This document shows positions 25,030 to 32,790 of a stretch of 32,790 nucleotides of DNA, piece by piece. The notes below the pieces were generated by a model. The model did no database searches, was not told the DNA's origin, and worked only from the letters and a program-made list of their open reading frames with translations. Location of the stretch: NCBI RefSeq assembly GCF_016429065.1, contig NZ_JAELTX010000060.1:1-32790 (forward strand), written 5' to 3'. Both the position numbers and the translations under genes were made by a program. The DNA comes from Pedobacter sp. ASV17. GTDB lineage: Bacteria > Bacteroidota > Bacteroidia > Sphingobacteriales > Sphingobacteriaceae. The stretch's first letter is position 1. Every line of letters begins with the position of its first letter.

Positions 25030-25098
25030 GCTGAATGATTTTTACAATTTTATATGGCTCATTAAGGTTTTCTTTGCGGGATAAACACACCGTAAACA

Positions 25099-26529
25099 AT
25101 GAAACTTAAAGCAATTCTTTTCATCGTCTTTTTTTTCGCTCTAAACCATCTTTATGCACAAGACAGTATCTGTAATTGTAGTGATGCCTTAAAGAAACTA
25201 GTGGTAAAAATAGAAAACGAGTATCCTGGTTTTGAAGAAAAAACCAAAGACAAAATACTGTACACTAGCTTTAAAGAGAAACTAACGGAGCAGGCAACCA
25301 ATACCGAAAAGGCAAGCTGTTTTGAAATCTTGAAAAAGTATACTGCTTTCTTTAGAGATGGACATATTTGGATCAATCCTGCAACTACGATCAATACAAA
25401 AGGTGCAATAAGTACGGAACTGGTTAAGATAGATATAGAGCAGTTTCGTGAAAAGCTGAAAAGGACCAAAGATCCTATCGAAGGGATCTGGAAAAACAAA
25501 TTTGAATGGACAGGTGGGGTAAGTTATGAAATTGGCGTGAGCAAAAACAATGATGGTACTTATGTGGGCTTTGTGGTAAGTGCTAAATCTAACTTTTGGC
25601 AAGTTAAGGAAACTAAATTCAAGCTGTTTCCCAATGGTAAGTTCGAGTTTTATGCTTTCGACAAAAAGCTAAAGACAGGCACTTACGAGATTTACGATAA
25701 CAGCATTATTTACTTTAAAGAGGCCAGAGCTGTTTTTATCAAGGAAAATCCTTCTGCTCGTTTAACAGAAGAGCTCATCAGGAAAAAGGTAGGAGAGTTT
25801 AACGGATTTGGAATACGTCAGCTTAGTGCCAAAACAACCTTGATTACCTTGCCCTCTTTCGATTATCCTTTTGTGAAAATTATTGAGGAGTTAGTGAGTA
25901 ATAATAGATCGTTAATTGAAGCAAGTACCAATTTGATTATCGATGTGAGAGGAAATTCGGGAGGAACGGATAACGCCTATCAAATGCTATTGCCTTACAT
26001 CATGACCAATTCTATCAGAAGCATGGGCGTTGAATATTTGGCAACGCAAACGTTGATTGATGGGCTTGGCACTTACATTAAAACTGTAGAACAAGACAAG
26101 ACAAAGCAAGAGGAGATAGAAATGGTGAAAAGATGGATTGCGCTTTACGAGAAAAATAAAGGAAAATTTGTGAATGTAGGCGATCAAGCATTCTCTGTGC
26201 AAAAAGTTGACCTATCAGCAAAAAGCCCGAGTCAAATTCTTGTGTTAACAGATAAAAGGGTAGGAAGCTCTGCTGAAAGCTTTGTCATGAAATGCAAACA
26301 AAGCAAGAAAGTGAAAGTAATGGGCAATGTCACTTCTGGTGGCTTGGATTATGCTTCTGCAAGGTTTTTTAATTTTGGCTGCCCAGAATATATGCTGCAA
26401 TTACCTACCTATCGTTCATTAAGATTACCAGATTATCCTATCGATAACATAGGTCTTCAACCAGATCTTTATATAGATAAAAGCGTGCAAGATTGGCTTC
26501 AGTTTGCTTTGGATTATTTGGAGAAGTAG
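25099..26529 (+). CDS. S41-family (C-terminal-processing-like) peptidase, exported
   Basis: A 476-residue protein with a signal peptide (about residues 1-20, LYAQ). The C-terminal S41 domain is recognised by IDVRGNSGGTDNAYQML (281-297) and VGSSAESFV (388-396), where S390 aligns with the catalytic serine. The usual Lys some 25 residues later (GKx) is replaced by GNVTSGGLD, so either it uses a different base as in tricorn-like members or it is catalytically impaired. No clear PDZ domain was seen; the middle part (about 120-215) is a beta-rich domain. The gene lies 69 bp after the AraC-type gene in the same direction and its stop abuts a repeat-filled spacer. Confidence 0.85.
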   Translation: MKLKAILFIVFFFALNHLYAQDSICNCSDALKKLVVKIENEYPGFEEKTKDKILYTSFKEKLTEQATNTEKASCFEILKKYTAFFRDGHIWINPATTINTKGAISTELVKIDIEQFREKLKRTKDPIEGIWKNKFEWTGGVSYEIGVSKNNDGTYVGFVVSAKSNFWQVKETKFKLFPNGKFEFYAFDKKLKTGTYEIYDNSIIYFKEARAVFIKENPSARLTEELIRKKVGEFNGFGIRQLSAKTTLITLPSFDYPFVKIIEELVSNNRSLIEASTNLIIDVRGNSGGTDNAYQMLLPYIMTNSIRSMGVEYLATQTLIDGLGTYIKTVEQDKTKQEEIEMVKRWIALYEKNKGKFVNVGDQAFSVQKVDLSAKSPSQILVLTDKRVGSSAESFVMKCKQSKKVKVMGNVTSGGLDYASARFFNFGCPEYMLQLPTYRSLRLPDYPIDNIGLQPDLYIDKSVQDWLQFALDYLEK

Positions 26530-26899
26530 GGTTGTGAGTTGCGAGTTATAAGTTGAAGGTTATGAGTTGTAGTTTGCGAGTTAAATGACACTTATCCTTT
26601 ATCCGTGCGTCATTCCCGCATTGTAGATACAGACTTACGAAGTTTCTAAAACTTCGTAAGTCTTCAACTTTACTTTTGAAAACAGTTAAACTTCTTAAGT
26701 CTTGTCGCTGTCCTTTCAATAGAACGTCCTTCCCACGTAGGTGGGAATCTTAAAGCATATAAAAGAAAAACCTGCTATGGCATCAAGATCCCGAAATAAA
26801 TTTGCTTCGCAGCTACTGCGTGGTCGGGATGACGCACGATTGATTGTGAATGCTAATAACCCTCAACTCAAAGCCCATAACTCAAAACTCAAAACTCAC
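26530..26899. repeat. Convergent intergenic spacer made entirely of repeats
   Basis: Between the stop of the S41 gene (26527-26529) and the stop of mgtA (26900-26902) there is no gene. The left end (26531-26585) is a degenerate run of GAGTT-type units; the right end (26856-26899) is a run of AACTCAAA-type units, its inverted counterpart. Between them lies the composite element 26607-26834. The 70-codon frame at 26741 is just this repeat read through. Confidence 0.8.
26607..26834. repeat. Composite repeat element, copy 2
   Basis: Same order of parts as 20306-20472: GCGTCATTCCCGC, the AGACTTACGAAGTT palindrome (26631-26663), CAATAGAACGTCCTTCCC with a hairpin, and GATCCCGAAATAAA...TCGGGATGACG. 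The hairpin here is CCCAC-GTAG-GTGGG, where the other copy has CCCGC-GTAG-GCGGG. A 23-base insertion (TTTGCTTCGCAGC...GCGTGG) interrupts the last hairpin. Confidence 0.8.
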
Positions 26900-29605
26900 C
26901 TAAAGCCACTGCTTAAACCTTCTGATGTAAAGGGTTTTAATGTACTGCGTTAATAAACAATAGCTCACTAATATGGCAATTAACCAAGGGAAATAAGCTA
27001 ACGGAAGTGGTTCCAGTTTTAAAGTACTTGCAAATGGTGAAAACGGAATAAGTATTCCAATCAGCATAATGAGCGAAGTAAGTGCTACCACAGGTTTTGT
27101 CGCCCAGCTTTGTATGAAGGGGATTTTTTTAGTCCTGATCATGTGTACAATCAATGTTTGCGATAGTAAACCTTCTATAAACCAACCGCTTTGGAAAAGT
27201 GTTTGGTGCGCTGGACTATTGGCTTTAAAAACAAAAAACATTACGGCGAACATGGCATAATCAAAAATGGAACTAATGGGACCTATGTACAACATAAATC
27301 TTGTAATGCCCGAAGCGTCCCACTTTTTGGGGGCTTTGATAAAGTCTTCGTCCATGTGATCCCAAGGGATGGAAATTTGGGAAACATCGTATAACAAATT
27401 TTGTATCAGCAGTTGCACGGGAAGCATAGGTAAAAATGGCAGCATTGCACTGGCACCCAACATGCTGAACATATTGCCGAAATTGCTACTGGCGGTCATT
27501 TTAATGTACTTGATAATGTTGCCAAAAGTTCTACGACCGTAAATCACGCCTTTGCGCAATACCATCAAATCTTTTTCCAATAAAATGATGTCGGCACTCT
27601 CTTTGGCAATATCCACGGCAGTATCTACGCTAATTCCCACATCGGCATCTCTTAAAGCAACTGCATCATTAATGCCATCGCCCATAAAACCTACGGTATG
27701 CCCTTTGGCCTGTAGTATTTTAACCACCCTAGCTTTTTGCGTAGGACTAAGCTTTGCTAAAATAGAGACCTCGGCAATTTGTTCCTGCAGCTCAGTATCG
27801 GTCATTTGCTCCACTTGGGCACCCATCAAAATTTGATTGAAGGGAATCCCTACATCTTTACAGATTTTTTTGGTTACTATTTCATTGTCGCCAGTAAGTA
27901 CTTTAATGTTAATACCTAGTTCCTGTAAGGCGGCTATGGCGGTTTTGGCCGATGGCTTGGCAGGATCAAGAAAACCGATAAAGCCCGTTAAAACCATCTT
28001 GCTTTCATCTTCAATGGTGTAGTTTAAAGCACGGTCATCAAATTCACGTATGGCCACTAATAATACCCGTAAACCCTCTGCATTAAGTTTTTTAGAGGTG
28101 TCGATAATCATTTGGCGTATGGTTTGGTCCATGGCGATAATTTGATCGCTCTCCATGTGTAGTTCCTTGTTTTCGCCTGGGTCAAAAGCATGGCTACACA
28201 GGTCAAGCATTTCTTCTACCGCACCTTTGCAAATAAGTAGCTGTTTGCCATTGCGCTGTTTTAAAATTACCGACATCCTACGGCGTTGAAAATCGAAAGG
28301 AATTTCGTCTACCTTTAAAAAGCTTTGGTTTACATTAAGGTAATCATGCAATTCTACATGTTCCAGTATGGCCACATCTAGTAGGTTTTTTAAACCTGTT
28401 TGATGGTAACTGTTCAGATAGGCCCATTTCAATACTTCATCATCGTCTTCCCCAAAAATATTTAAGTGCCTTTCGAGCACAATTTTATCCATGGTTAGGG
28501 TACCTGTTTTATCGGTGCACAGTACGTCCATTGCGCCAATATTTTGGATGGCATTTAAACGTTTGATAATTACTTTGTGCTTGCTCATGTTTACCGCACC
28601 TTTAGCCAGGTTAGCGGTTACAATCATAGGTAGCATTTCTGGAGTTAGGCCCACCGCTACTGCGATGGCGAAAAGTAGGGCGTCCCACCAATTGCCTTTC
28701 ATCAAACCATTAATGAGGAAAATAAGAGGCACCATTACGATCATGAAACGAATTAGCAAAAAACTTACTTTATTAACCCCTTTATCAAAACTGGTTTCGG
28801 CACGTTTGCCCACAATTTCTTTGCTTAATGAACCAAAATAAGTTTGGTTGCCTGTGTTTACCACCATTGCGGTAGCGGTACCACTTACTACATTGGTACC
28901 CATAAAGCAAATATTATCCAGTTCCAAGATTGGTTTTTCTTCGGCTTTTCTAATGGCCAAGTTTCGTTTTTCTACAGGTAGGGCTTCGCCTGTAAGCATT
29001 GATTGGCTTACAAATAGATCTTTAGATTGGATTAAACGACAATCTGCGGGAATCATGTCACCCGCAGAAAGCATAATGATGTCACCGGGTACTAGTTTTT
29101 TGAGGTCTATTTCCTGTTTGCCAAGGTCTTTCCTTAAAACGGTAGCCGTGGTTTTAACCATGCTTTTAAGCTGTTCAGCGGCTTTGTTGCTTCGGTATTC
29201 CTGGAAAAAGCGCAGTAAGGCACTGGCCATTACCATAATGCCTACCATGGTCACCGTTTTATAATCTTCGGTGCCCGTTGGAGCCAACCAAACATCTAAA
29301 ATAAAGGAAATGATGGCAATGATGAGCAAAATGCCAATAAATGGGTTGATAAAAGCCTGTAGCAATTGTTTGATCCAGCTAGGTGCTTTTTCGTGGTGTA
29401 CCTCATTTAAACCAAAGTGATGTAGCTTCTCTTTGGACTGCATGGCTGATAATCCGTTGACATTGCTGTCAAACATGGCAAAATAGAAATCCTCATCAGA
29501 TCGAGATGCATTTTGCAAACTTGTGCTAGCTGCATCTTGCGCACTGTTTAGCCATTTCTTTTTAGTTTCTGGAATAATATTTTTGATTGTTTTTACAGCT
29601 TTCAT
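26900..29605 (-). CDS. mgtA: Magnesium-translocating P-type ATPase MgtA
   Basis: A 901-residue P-type ATPase, close to the usual length of MgtA (about 900). Present in order: actuator-domain motif LTGEALP (204-210), the membrane motif VGLTPEMLPMIV (318-329) typical of the Mg2+ (type IIIB) group, the phosphorylation site DKTGTLT with D365, nucleotide-binding KGA (460-462), TGDNE (571-575) and the hinge GDGINDA (642-648). It imports Mg2+ into the cytoplasm using ATP. It follows mgtC by 30 bases and a two-component system, the same gene company seen in PhoPQ-regulated magnesium transport. The N-terminal 40 residues are polar, as in MgtA proteins. Confidence 0.95.
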   Translation of the reverse strand: MKAVKTIKNIIPETKKKWLNSAQDAASTSLQNASRSDEDFYFAMFDSNVNGLSAMQSKEKLHHFGLNEVHHEKAPSWIKQLLQAFINPFIGILLIIAIISFILDVWLAPTGTEDYKTVTMVGIMVMASALLRFFQEYRSNKAAEQLKSMVKTTATVLRKDLGKQEIDLKKLVPGDIIMLSAGDMIPADCRLIQSKDLFVSQSMLTGEALPVEKRNLAIRKAEEKPILELDNICFMGTNVVSGTATAMVVNTGNQTYFGSLSKEIVGKRAETSFDKGVNKVSFLLIRFMIVMVPLIFLINGLMKGNWWDALLFAIAVAVGLTPEMLPMIVTANLAKGAVNMSKHKVIIKRLNAIQNIGAMDVLCTDKTGTLTMDKIVLERHLNIFGEDDDEVLKWAYLNSYHQTGLKNLLDVAILEHVELHDYLNVNQSFLKVDEIPFDFQRRRMSVILKQRNGKQLLICKGAVEEMLDLCSHAFDPGENKELHMESDQIIAMDQTIRQMIIDTSKKLNAEGLRVLLVAIREFDDRALNYTIEDESKMVLTGFIGFLDPAKPSAKTAIAALQELGINIKVLTGDNEIVTKKICKDVGIPFNQILMGAQVEQMTDTELQEQIAEVSILAKLSPTQKARVVKILQAKGHTVGFMGDGINDAVALRDADVGISVDTAVDIAKESADIILLEKDLMVLRKGVIYGRRTFGNIIKYIKMTASSNFGNMFSMLGASAMLPFLPMLPVQLLIQNLLYDVSQISIPWDHMDEDFIKAPKKWDASGITRFMLYIGPISSIFDYAMFAVMFFVFKANSPAHQTLFQSGWFIEGLLSQTLIVHMIRTKKIPFIQSWATKPVVALTSLIMLIGILIPFSPFASTLKLEPLPLAYFPWLIAILVSYCLLTQYIKTLYIRRFKQWL

Positions 29606-29635
29606 ATCACTATTGATGTAGGGTAATCATTTCGT

Positions 29636-30346
29636 TTATAAATCGTTTTCGTGGCCAGCTTTATTCCAGCTCACTTCGGTAACCTGTTGCTCTATAGTCA
29701 ATCGGCCCGCAATTTTCTCCATAAGGGCATCTTCTTGATGATGGGCAAATATTTCGGCGGTAATAATGGCGATAGAAGGATTTCCATCATCTGTGCTTTT
29801 TAGGGAACGCAGTAGAAGGCTGTTATCATTGGTGGTAAATTGCAATAGCAGTACTCTAACGTGGTTTTCCACATCCTGACGACATTTGATGATGAGGACA
29901 TAGGCTACTGGAATATCATTGCCTGGAGCGGGCAAACGACTTAGTTTTACACCTATTGGACGCATGAATAAATGGGTAATGATGATAAAAGCAGTAAAAA
30001 TGCCAGCTTCGGTAATGAGGCCAATGCCACAAGCGCCACCAACTGCGGCCGAGCACCATAAGGTGGCGGCGGTATTTAGGCCACGTACATTAAGACCATC
30101 TTTCATGATCACGCCAGCACCCAAAAAACCAATGCCGCTTACCACGTAAGAAATTACCCTGCCTGCGGCATCGCCACCAACTTTTACGCCTAAAAGCACA
30201 AACATGCAGGCGCCTAAACCTACCAGCATATTGGTGCGTAGGCCAGCCATACGTTGGCGCCATTGTCGTTCGGTACCAATGGCAGCACCTAAAATAAAAG
30301 CAATAGTGAGTCGGAGCGTGAAGTCTAAAAGTGTCATCAATTTCAT
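29636..30346 (-). CDS. mgtC: MgtC/SapB family protein
   Basis: A 236-residue membrane protein. The N-terminal half carries four to five helices and the family signatures GTERQWRQRMAGLRTN (24-39), GFLGAGVI (73-80) and NTAATLWCSAAVG (91-103); the C-terminal half (about 145-230) is a soluble ACT-like domain, as in full-length MgtC. In other bacteria MgtC helps growth at low Mg2+ and inhibits the F1Fo ATP synthase; it is not a transporter itself. Its start is 30 bases before... the mgtA gene follows its stop by 30 bases, so both share a transcript. A hairpin just before the ATG may affect translation. Confidence 0.93.
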   Translation of the reverse strand: MKLMTLLDFTLRLTIAFILGAAIGTERQWRQRMAGLRTNMLVGLGACMFVLLGVKVGGDAAGRVISYVVSGIGFLGAGVIMKDGLNVRGLNTAATLWCSAAVGGACGIGLITEAGIFTAFIIITHLFMRPIGVKLSRLPAPGNDIPVAYVLIIKCRQDVENHVRVLLLQFTTNDNSLLLRSLKSTDDGNPSIAIITAEIFAHHQEDALMEKIAGRLTIEQQVTEVSWNKAGHENDL

Positions 30347-30351
30347 ATTAT

Positions 30352-30386
30352 GCCAGTAGCTAGCATAAAAGAAATTTTATACTGGC
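30352..30386 (-). promoter_or_regulatory. Hairpin in the mgtC leader, next to the start codon
   Basis: On the minus strand GCCAGT pairs with ACTGGC, and inside it ATAAAA pairs with TTTTAT around a TTTC loop, with a GCTAGCT bulge on the 3' side. It ends 5 bases before the mgtC ATG, so it covers the ribosome-binding region. Confidence 0.5.
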
Positions 30387-30466
30387 TAGGCGGTTAAACC
30401 ATTCTTATTTGTTGTGAATAAATTGGGGCCTGCGTCCATTTTTTCTGTTGTTTTTTTATGATGTGG

Positions 30467-30474
30467 CAAAAGTA
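30467..30474 (-). promoter_or_regulatory. Candidate -7 element of the mgtCA promoter
   Basis: TACTTTTG on the minus strand fits TAnnTTTG. No good TTTG -33 element lies 18-21 bases upstream, which would suit an activator-dependent promoter. The leader would be about 115 bases. Confidence 0.5.
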
Positions 30475-30499
30475 TGGTTTGCCTTTTTAATAGACCGTT

Positions 30500-30537
30500 A
30501 GAGGAGAAACAGAAATTTATTAGAAATTCATTAGAAA
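30500..30537 (-). promoter_or_regulatory. 11-bp spaced direct repeats, candidate response-regulator binding site
   Basis: On the minus strand TTTCTAAT, TTTCTAAT and TTTCTGTT start exactly 11 bp apart (plus-strand AGAAA at 30511, 30522 and 30533), with a weaker fourth unit AGAGG at 30500. Direct repeats with one-turn spacing are the normal target of OmpR/PhoB-type regulators. They lie some 26 bp or more upstream of the candidate -7 element of mgtC. Confidence 0.55.
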
Positions 30538-30621
30538 GGATGGCAGCGATCAAAAATAGTTCTTATGGTAAAAACGAGTAGGAGTGGAGAGCTTAAAAAG
30601 AAAGAAGAGGTTGTAAAACAA

Positions 30622-31989
30622 CTAAAGATGCGGAATCTCGATTTGGAAAATAGTTCCTACATTAACTTCCGATTGCAGGGTGATGTTGCCTTGGTGTAGG
30701 GCAATTATTTTTTTGCTTAACGATAAGCCAATACCATTGCCTGCACTAAAATCTTTATTGTGGCCGCGGTAAAACGGTTCAAAAATATGTTCGATGTCTT
30801 TTTTAGGAATGCCGATGCCAGTATCCTTAAAGCTTAAAATAAGCATATTAGCATTAAAATTGATGGTTATAGCGCACTGATGGTTTTTAGAAAACTTGCA
30901 GGCATTTTCCATCAGGTTAATAAAGGCCACCTTTAACAGATATTCGTTTCCTTTAACGGTAATGTCTTCATCACGGTCTATTTCACTCGCAAATTCAACT
31001 TCTACACGGTAGTGGTTATTAATTTTAAGCACGCTATCCCTTGCATCCATTAACAATTCGTCGGCCCGCAGGGTTTTCATGCCAATAGTGTTTTGGTCGT
31101 AACTAGCTTTGGCTAAATCCAGCAACCCGTTGGAAAGTCGCACTAGTCTTTGCGCATCATTTAAGGATAGGGCAATTACTTCTTGATATTGGGCGATACT
31201 TCTTTCTTTGATGAGCGCTAGTTGAAGTTCGCCAACAATGGCGGCTAAAGGGGTTCTTAACTCATGTGAAATATTACTTACAAAACTTTTTTGACTATCA
31301 AAAGATTGCTCCAGCCGATCAAGCATATGGTTAAAAGTATTGGCAAGTTCCCCAATCTCATCTTTCTCGTTGCTTACTTGTATTCTGTTGTGCAAGTTGG
31401 TGGCTGTAATTTGCCCTACTTTATTGACAATCTCTTTTACAGGTTTTAAGGCTCTGCTCACAAAATAATGACCCGCAATAACGGTAAGGCTAATGATAAT
31501 GATGAATGAGATCATGAGGGCATATTTTAATTCGTTTAAACGCATTAAGCCATAGTTATCATTTGCGGCGGCAGTAAGGATATAGGTTTGATGATGGTGC
31601 TGGTAAACTAAGCCTACAATTTGTAAGGATCCCTGTTCAAAAGTGATTTCTTTTTGCTGAATGATCTGGTCAATCATTTTTCGACTTTCCTTCACTTTAT
31701 CTATTTGTACAGCATCATGGTATAGCAGGTTAAAAGATGTATCGTAAATGGCAACCTCTTCTTCAAATAAAGCATTGGGCGCACTTTTATAAATAAGCTG
31801 CAATACCTGTGGCGGTACTTTGGCATCGAAAAGTAAGTTAGCCTTGGTAATGGCTTCTCTTTTTAGGTGGCTGTAGTATTGGTTTTTTCTGTTTTTGGCA
31901 GAATAAGCGTAAATAAATACTGCAAATGCCAATAGTAGTGCGGCAAAAAGGCCAAGGTATAGCAAAAGAAGTTTTACGCTTATTTTCAT
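30622..31989 (-). CDS. Sensor histidine kinase (HAMP-HisKA-HATPase)
   Basis: A 455-residue membrane kinase: first membrane helix at about 5-29, a sensor loop of about 125 residues outside (30-154), second helix at about 156-178, HAMP at about 178-230, dimerisation domain with phospho-accepting H242 in SHELRTPLAA, and an ATPase domain with the N box (ENACKFS, 361-367), G1 DTGIGI (389-394) and G2 GNGIGLSLS (417-425). All catalytic motifs are intact. It phosphorylates the response regulator encoded 12 bases upstream. The signal is not readable, but the next genes in the same direction are mgtC and mgtA, which suggests magnesium or an envelope stress. Confidence 0.95.
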   Translation of the reverse strand: MKISVKLLLLYLGLFAALLLAFAVFIYAYSAKNRKNQYYSHLKREAITKANLLFDAKVPPQVLQLIYKSAPNALFEEEVAIYDTSFNLLYHDAVQIDKVKESRKMIDQIIQQKEITFEQGSLQIVGLVYQHHHQTYILTAAANDNYGLMRLNELKYALMISFIIIISLTVIAGHYFVSRALKPVKEIVNKVGQITATNLHNRIQVSNEKDEIGELANTFNHMLDRLEQSFDSQKSFVSNISHELRTPLAAIVGELQLALIKERSIAQYQEVIALSLNDAQRLVRLSNGLLDLAKASYDQNTIGMKTLRADELLMDARDSVLKINNHYRVEVEFASEIDRDEDITVKGNEYLLKVAFINLMENACKFSKNHQCAITINFNANMLILSFKDTGIGIPKKDIEHIFEPFYRGHNKDFSAGNGIGLSLSKKIIALHQGNITLQSEVNVGTIFQIEIPHL

Positions 31990-32001
31990 GGCGGTGTGGT
32001 T

Positions 32002-32688
32002 TTAACCTTCTTTAAAGATGAAACCCATTCCTGGTTTGGTATGGATCAATTTAACGGAATGGTTTTTATCTATTTTTTTTCGAAGATAGTTAATGTACAC
32101 ATCGATGAAGTTAGTGCCCGAGTCGAAAGTGTCCCATACCTTTTCGGCAATTTCGGTTCTGGATAATACCCTCTCTGCATTGCCCATCATGTACTCCAGT
32201 AAACGGAATTCTTTGGGCGTTAAATTAATGGCTTCGTTATTTCTTTTTACCAATTTGGTTTCCAAATTCATTTCCAGATCTGCAAAACGTAAAATGAAAC
32301 CTTGGTTAAAGGTGTTGTTGTTTAAGTTTTGATTTCTTTTCACCAAAGCCCTTATTCTGGCATGAAGCTCCCTAAAGTCGAAAGGTTTCACCAAATAATC
32401 GTTTGCACCAGCGTCAAAACCTTCTACTTTATCGTCGGTGGTTCCCAAAGCGGTAAGCATAATGATGGGCAGGTTGGGATAGTTTAATCTAATTTCTTTG
32501 CAAAGGTCAATGCCGTTAATTTTTGGTAAAATCAAATCCATCAAAATGAGATCAAAGGTTTTGGACAAGGCCAATTTTTTGCCCATCTCACCATCGTAGG
32601 CAAGGGTAACCTGAAAACCAAGTTCCTGTAACCCCTTTTGGATCAATTCGGCTACTCTTTGTTCATCTTCTATGACTAATACTTGCAT
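32002..32688 (-). CDS. OmpR/PhoB-family response regulator
   Basis: A 228-residue regulator. The receiver domain (1-118) shows acidic pocket E7-D8, phosphorylation site D51 in LILMDLILPK, T79 and K101; the C-terminal winged helix (about 130-226) shows LTPKEFRLLEYMM, LSRTEIAEKVW and the wing GMGFIF. It is encoded immediately upstream of its kinase (12-base gap). The direct repeats before mgtC are a natural target. The ATG at 32688 gives a complete receiver domain; the remaining 102 bases to the window edge hold no gene. Confidence 0.96.
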   Translation of the reverse strand: MQVLVIEDEQRVAELIQKGLQELGFQVTLAYDGEMGKKLALSKTFDLILMDLILPKINGIDLCKEIRLNYPNLPIIMLTALGTTDDKVEGFDAGANDYLVKPFDFRELHARIRALVKRNQNLNNNTFNQGFILRFADLEMNLETKLVKRNNEAINLTPKEFRLLEYMMGNAERVLSRTEIAEKVWDTFDSGTNFIDVYINYLRKKIDKNHSVKLIHTKPGMGFIFKEG

Positions 32689-32790
32689 ATAGGCTGGTTT
32701 TGAACTTCAAATTTCACTAATATTTTGGATTATTCTCTTTTATTACAAAAGAAAGCTTTTTTAGGGACTAGGAACTAGTGGCTAAGCACA

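Noticed and set aside
26741..26953. Open frame of 70 codons on the plus strand
   Set aside because: It begins without an ATG inside the composite repeat, runs through the AACTC units and into the 3' end of mgtA in antisense. Composition follows the repeats, not a protein.
28491..29264. Long open frames (116 and 138 codons) opposite mgtA
   Set aside because: They are antisense shadows of a gene with all P-type ATPase motifs; the translations show no domain.
30465..30483. GGCAAA...TTTGCC inverted repeat upstream of mgtC as a terminator or operator
   Set aside because: It has only a 6-bp stem, no T-tract in the minus direction and overlaps the candidate -7 element; probably incidental.
32740..32790. 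ACTAGGAACTAG-type sequence at the right edge as an insertion-sequence end
   Set aside because: Only a short piece is visible and no partner end or transposase is in the window.

Overview
The window (about 40 % G+C by eye) looks like a chromosomal segment of a Bacteroidota bacterium, most likely Sphingobacteriaceae (Pedobacter-like). Grounds: a FecI-type ECF sigma/FecR pair feeding a TonB-dependent receptor with an STN domain, many outer-membrane lipoproteins, -7 elements of the TAnnTTTG type, and repeat-rich spacers. Species cannot be fixed from the sequence alone.

Layout. (1) 1-1361: 5' part of a zinc alcohol dehydrogenase and, upstream of it on the same strand, an AraC-family regulator. 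(2) 1362-2300: gene-free spacer made of interspersed repeats, some palindromic. (3) 2320-19888: a nine- to eleven-gene tightly packed surface operon: ECF sigma, FecR anti-sigma, STN-containing TonB-dependent receptor, two lipoproteins, three fasciclin-domain lipoproteins, an Oar-like second TonB-dependent receptor and an IPT/TIG-NHL lipoprotein. No SusD is present. The STN/FecR/sigma set suggests that ligand binding at the first receptor switches the locus on; the ligand is unknown. (4) 19890-20678: a terminator, a small doubtful ORF and more repeats. (5) 20584-22068, minus strand: three successive 'toxin tail + immunity gene' modules (polymorphic-toxin C-terminal remnants, each followed by its putative immunity gene) ending in an intrinsic terminator. 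No full-length toxin gene is in the window, so this is an orphan immunity array. (6) 22081-26529: repeats, a secreted serine beta-lactamase-like hydrolase divergent from an AraC-type regulator, and an S41-type secreted protein. (7) 26530-26899: a convergent spacer made wholly of repeats. (8) 26900-32688, minus strand: response regulator, histidine kinase, MgtC and MgtA in that transcriptional order, an arrangement recalling PhoPQ-controlled magnesium transport; 11-bp spaced direct repeats upstream of mgtC are a candidate response-regulator site.

The two most notable items are the orphan toxin-tail/immunity array at 20.6-22.1 kb and the dual-receptor fasciclin operon at 2.3-19.9 kb. All functional statements rest on reading motifs by eye; no database search was possible.
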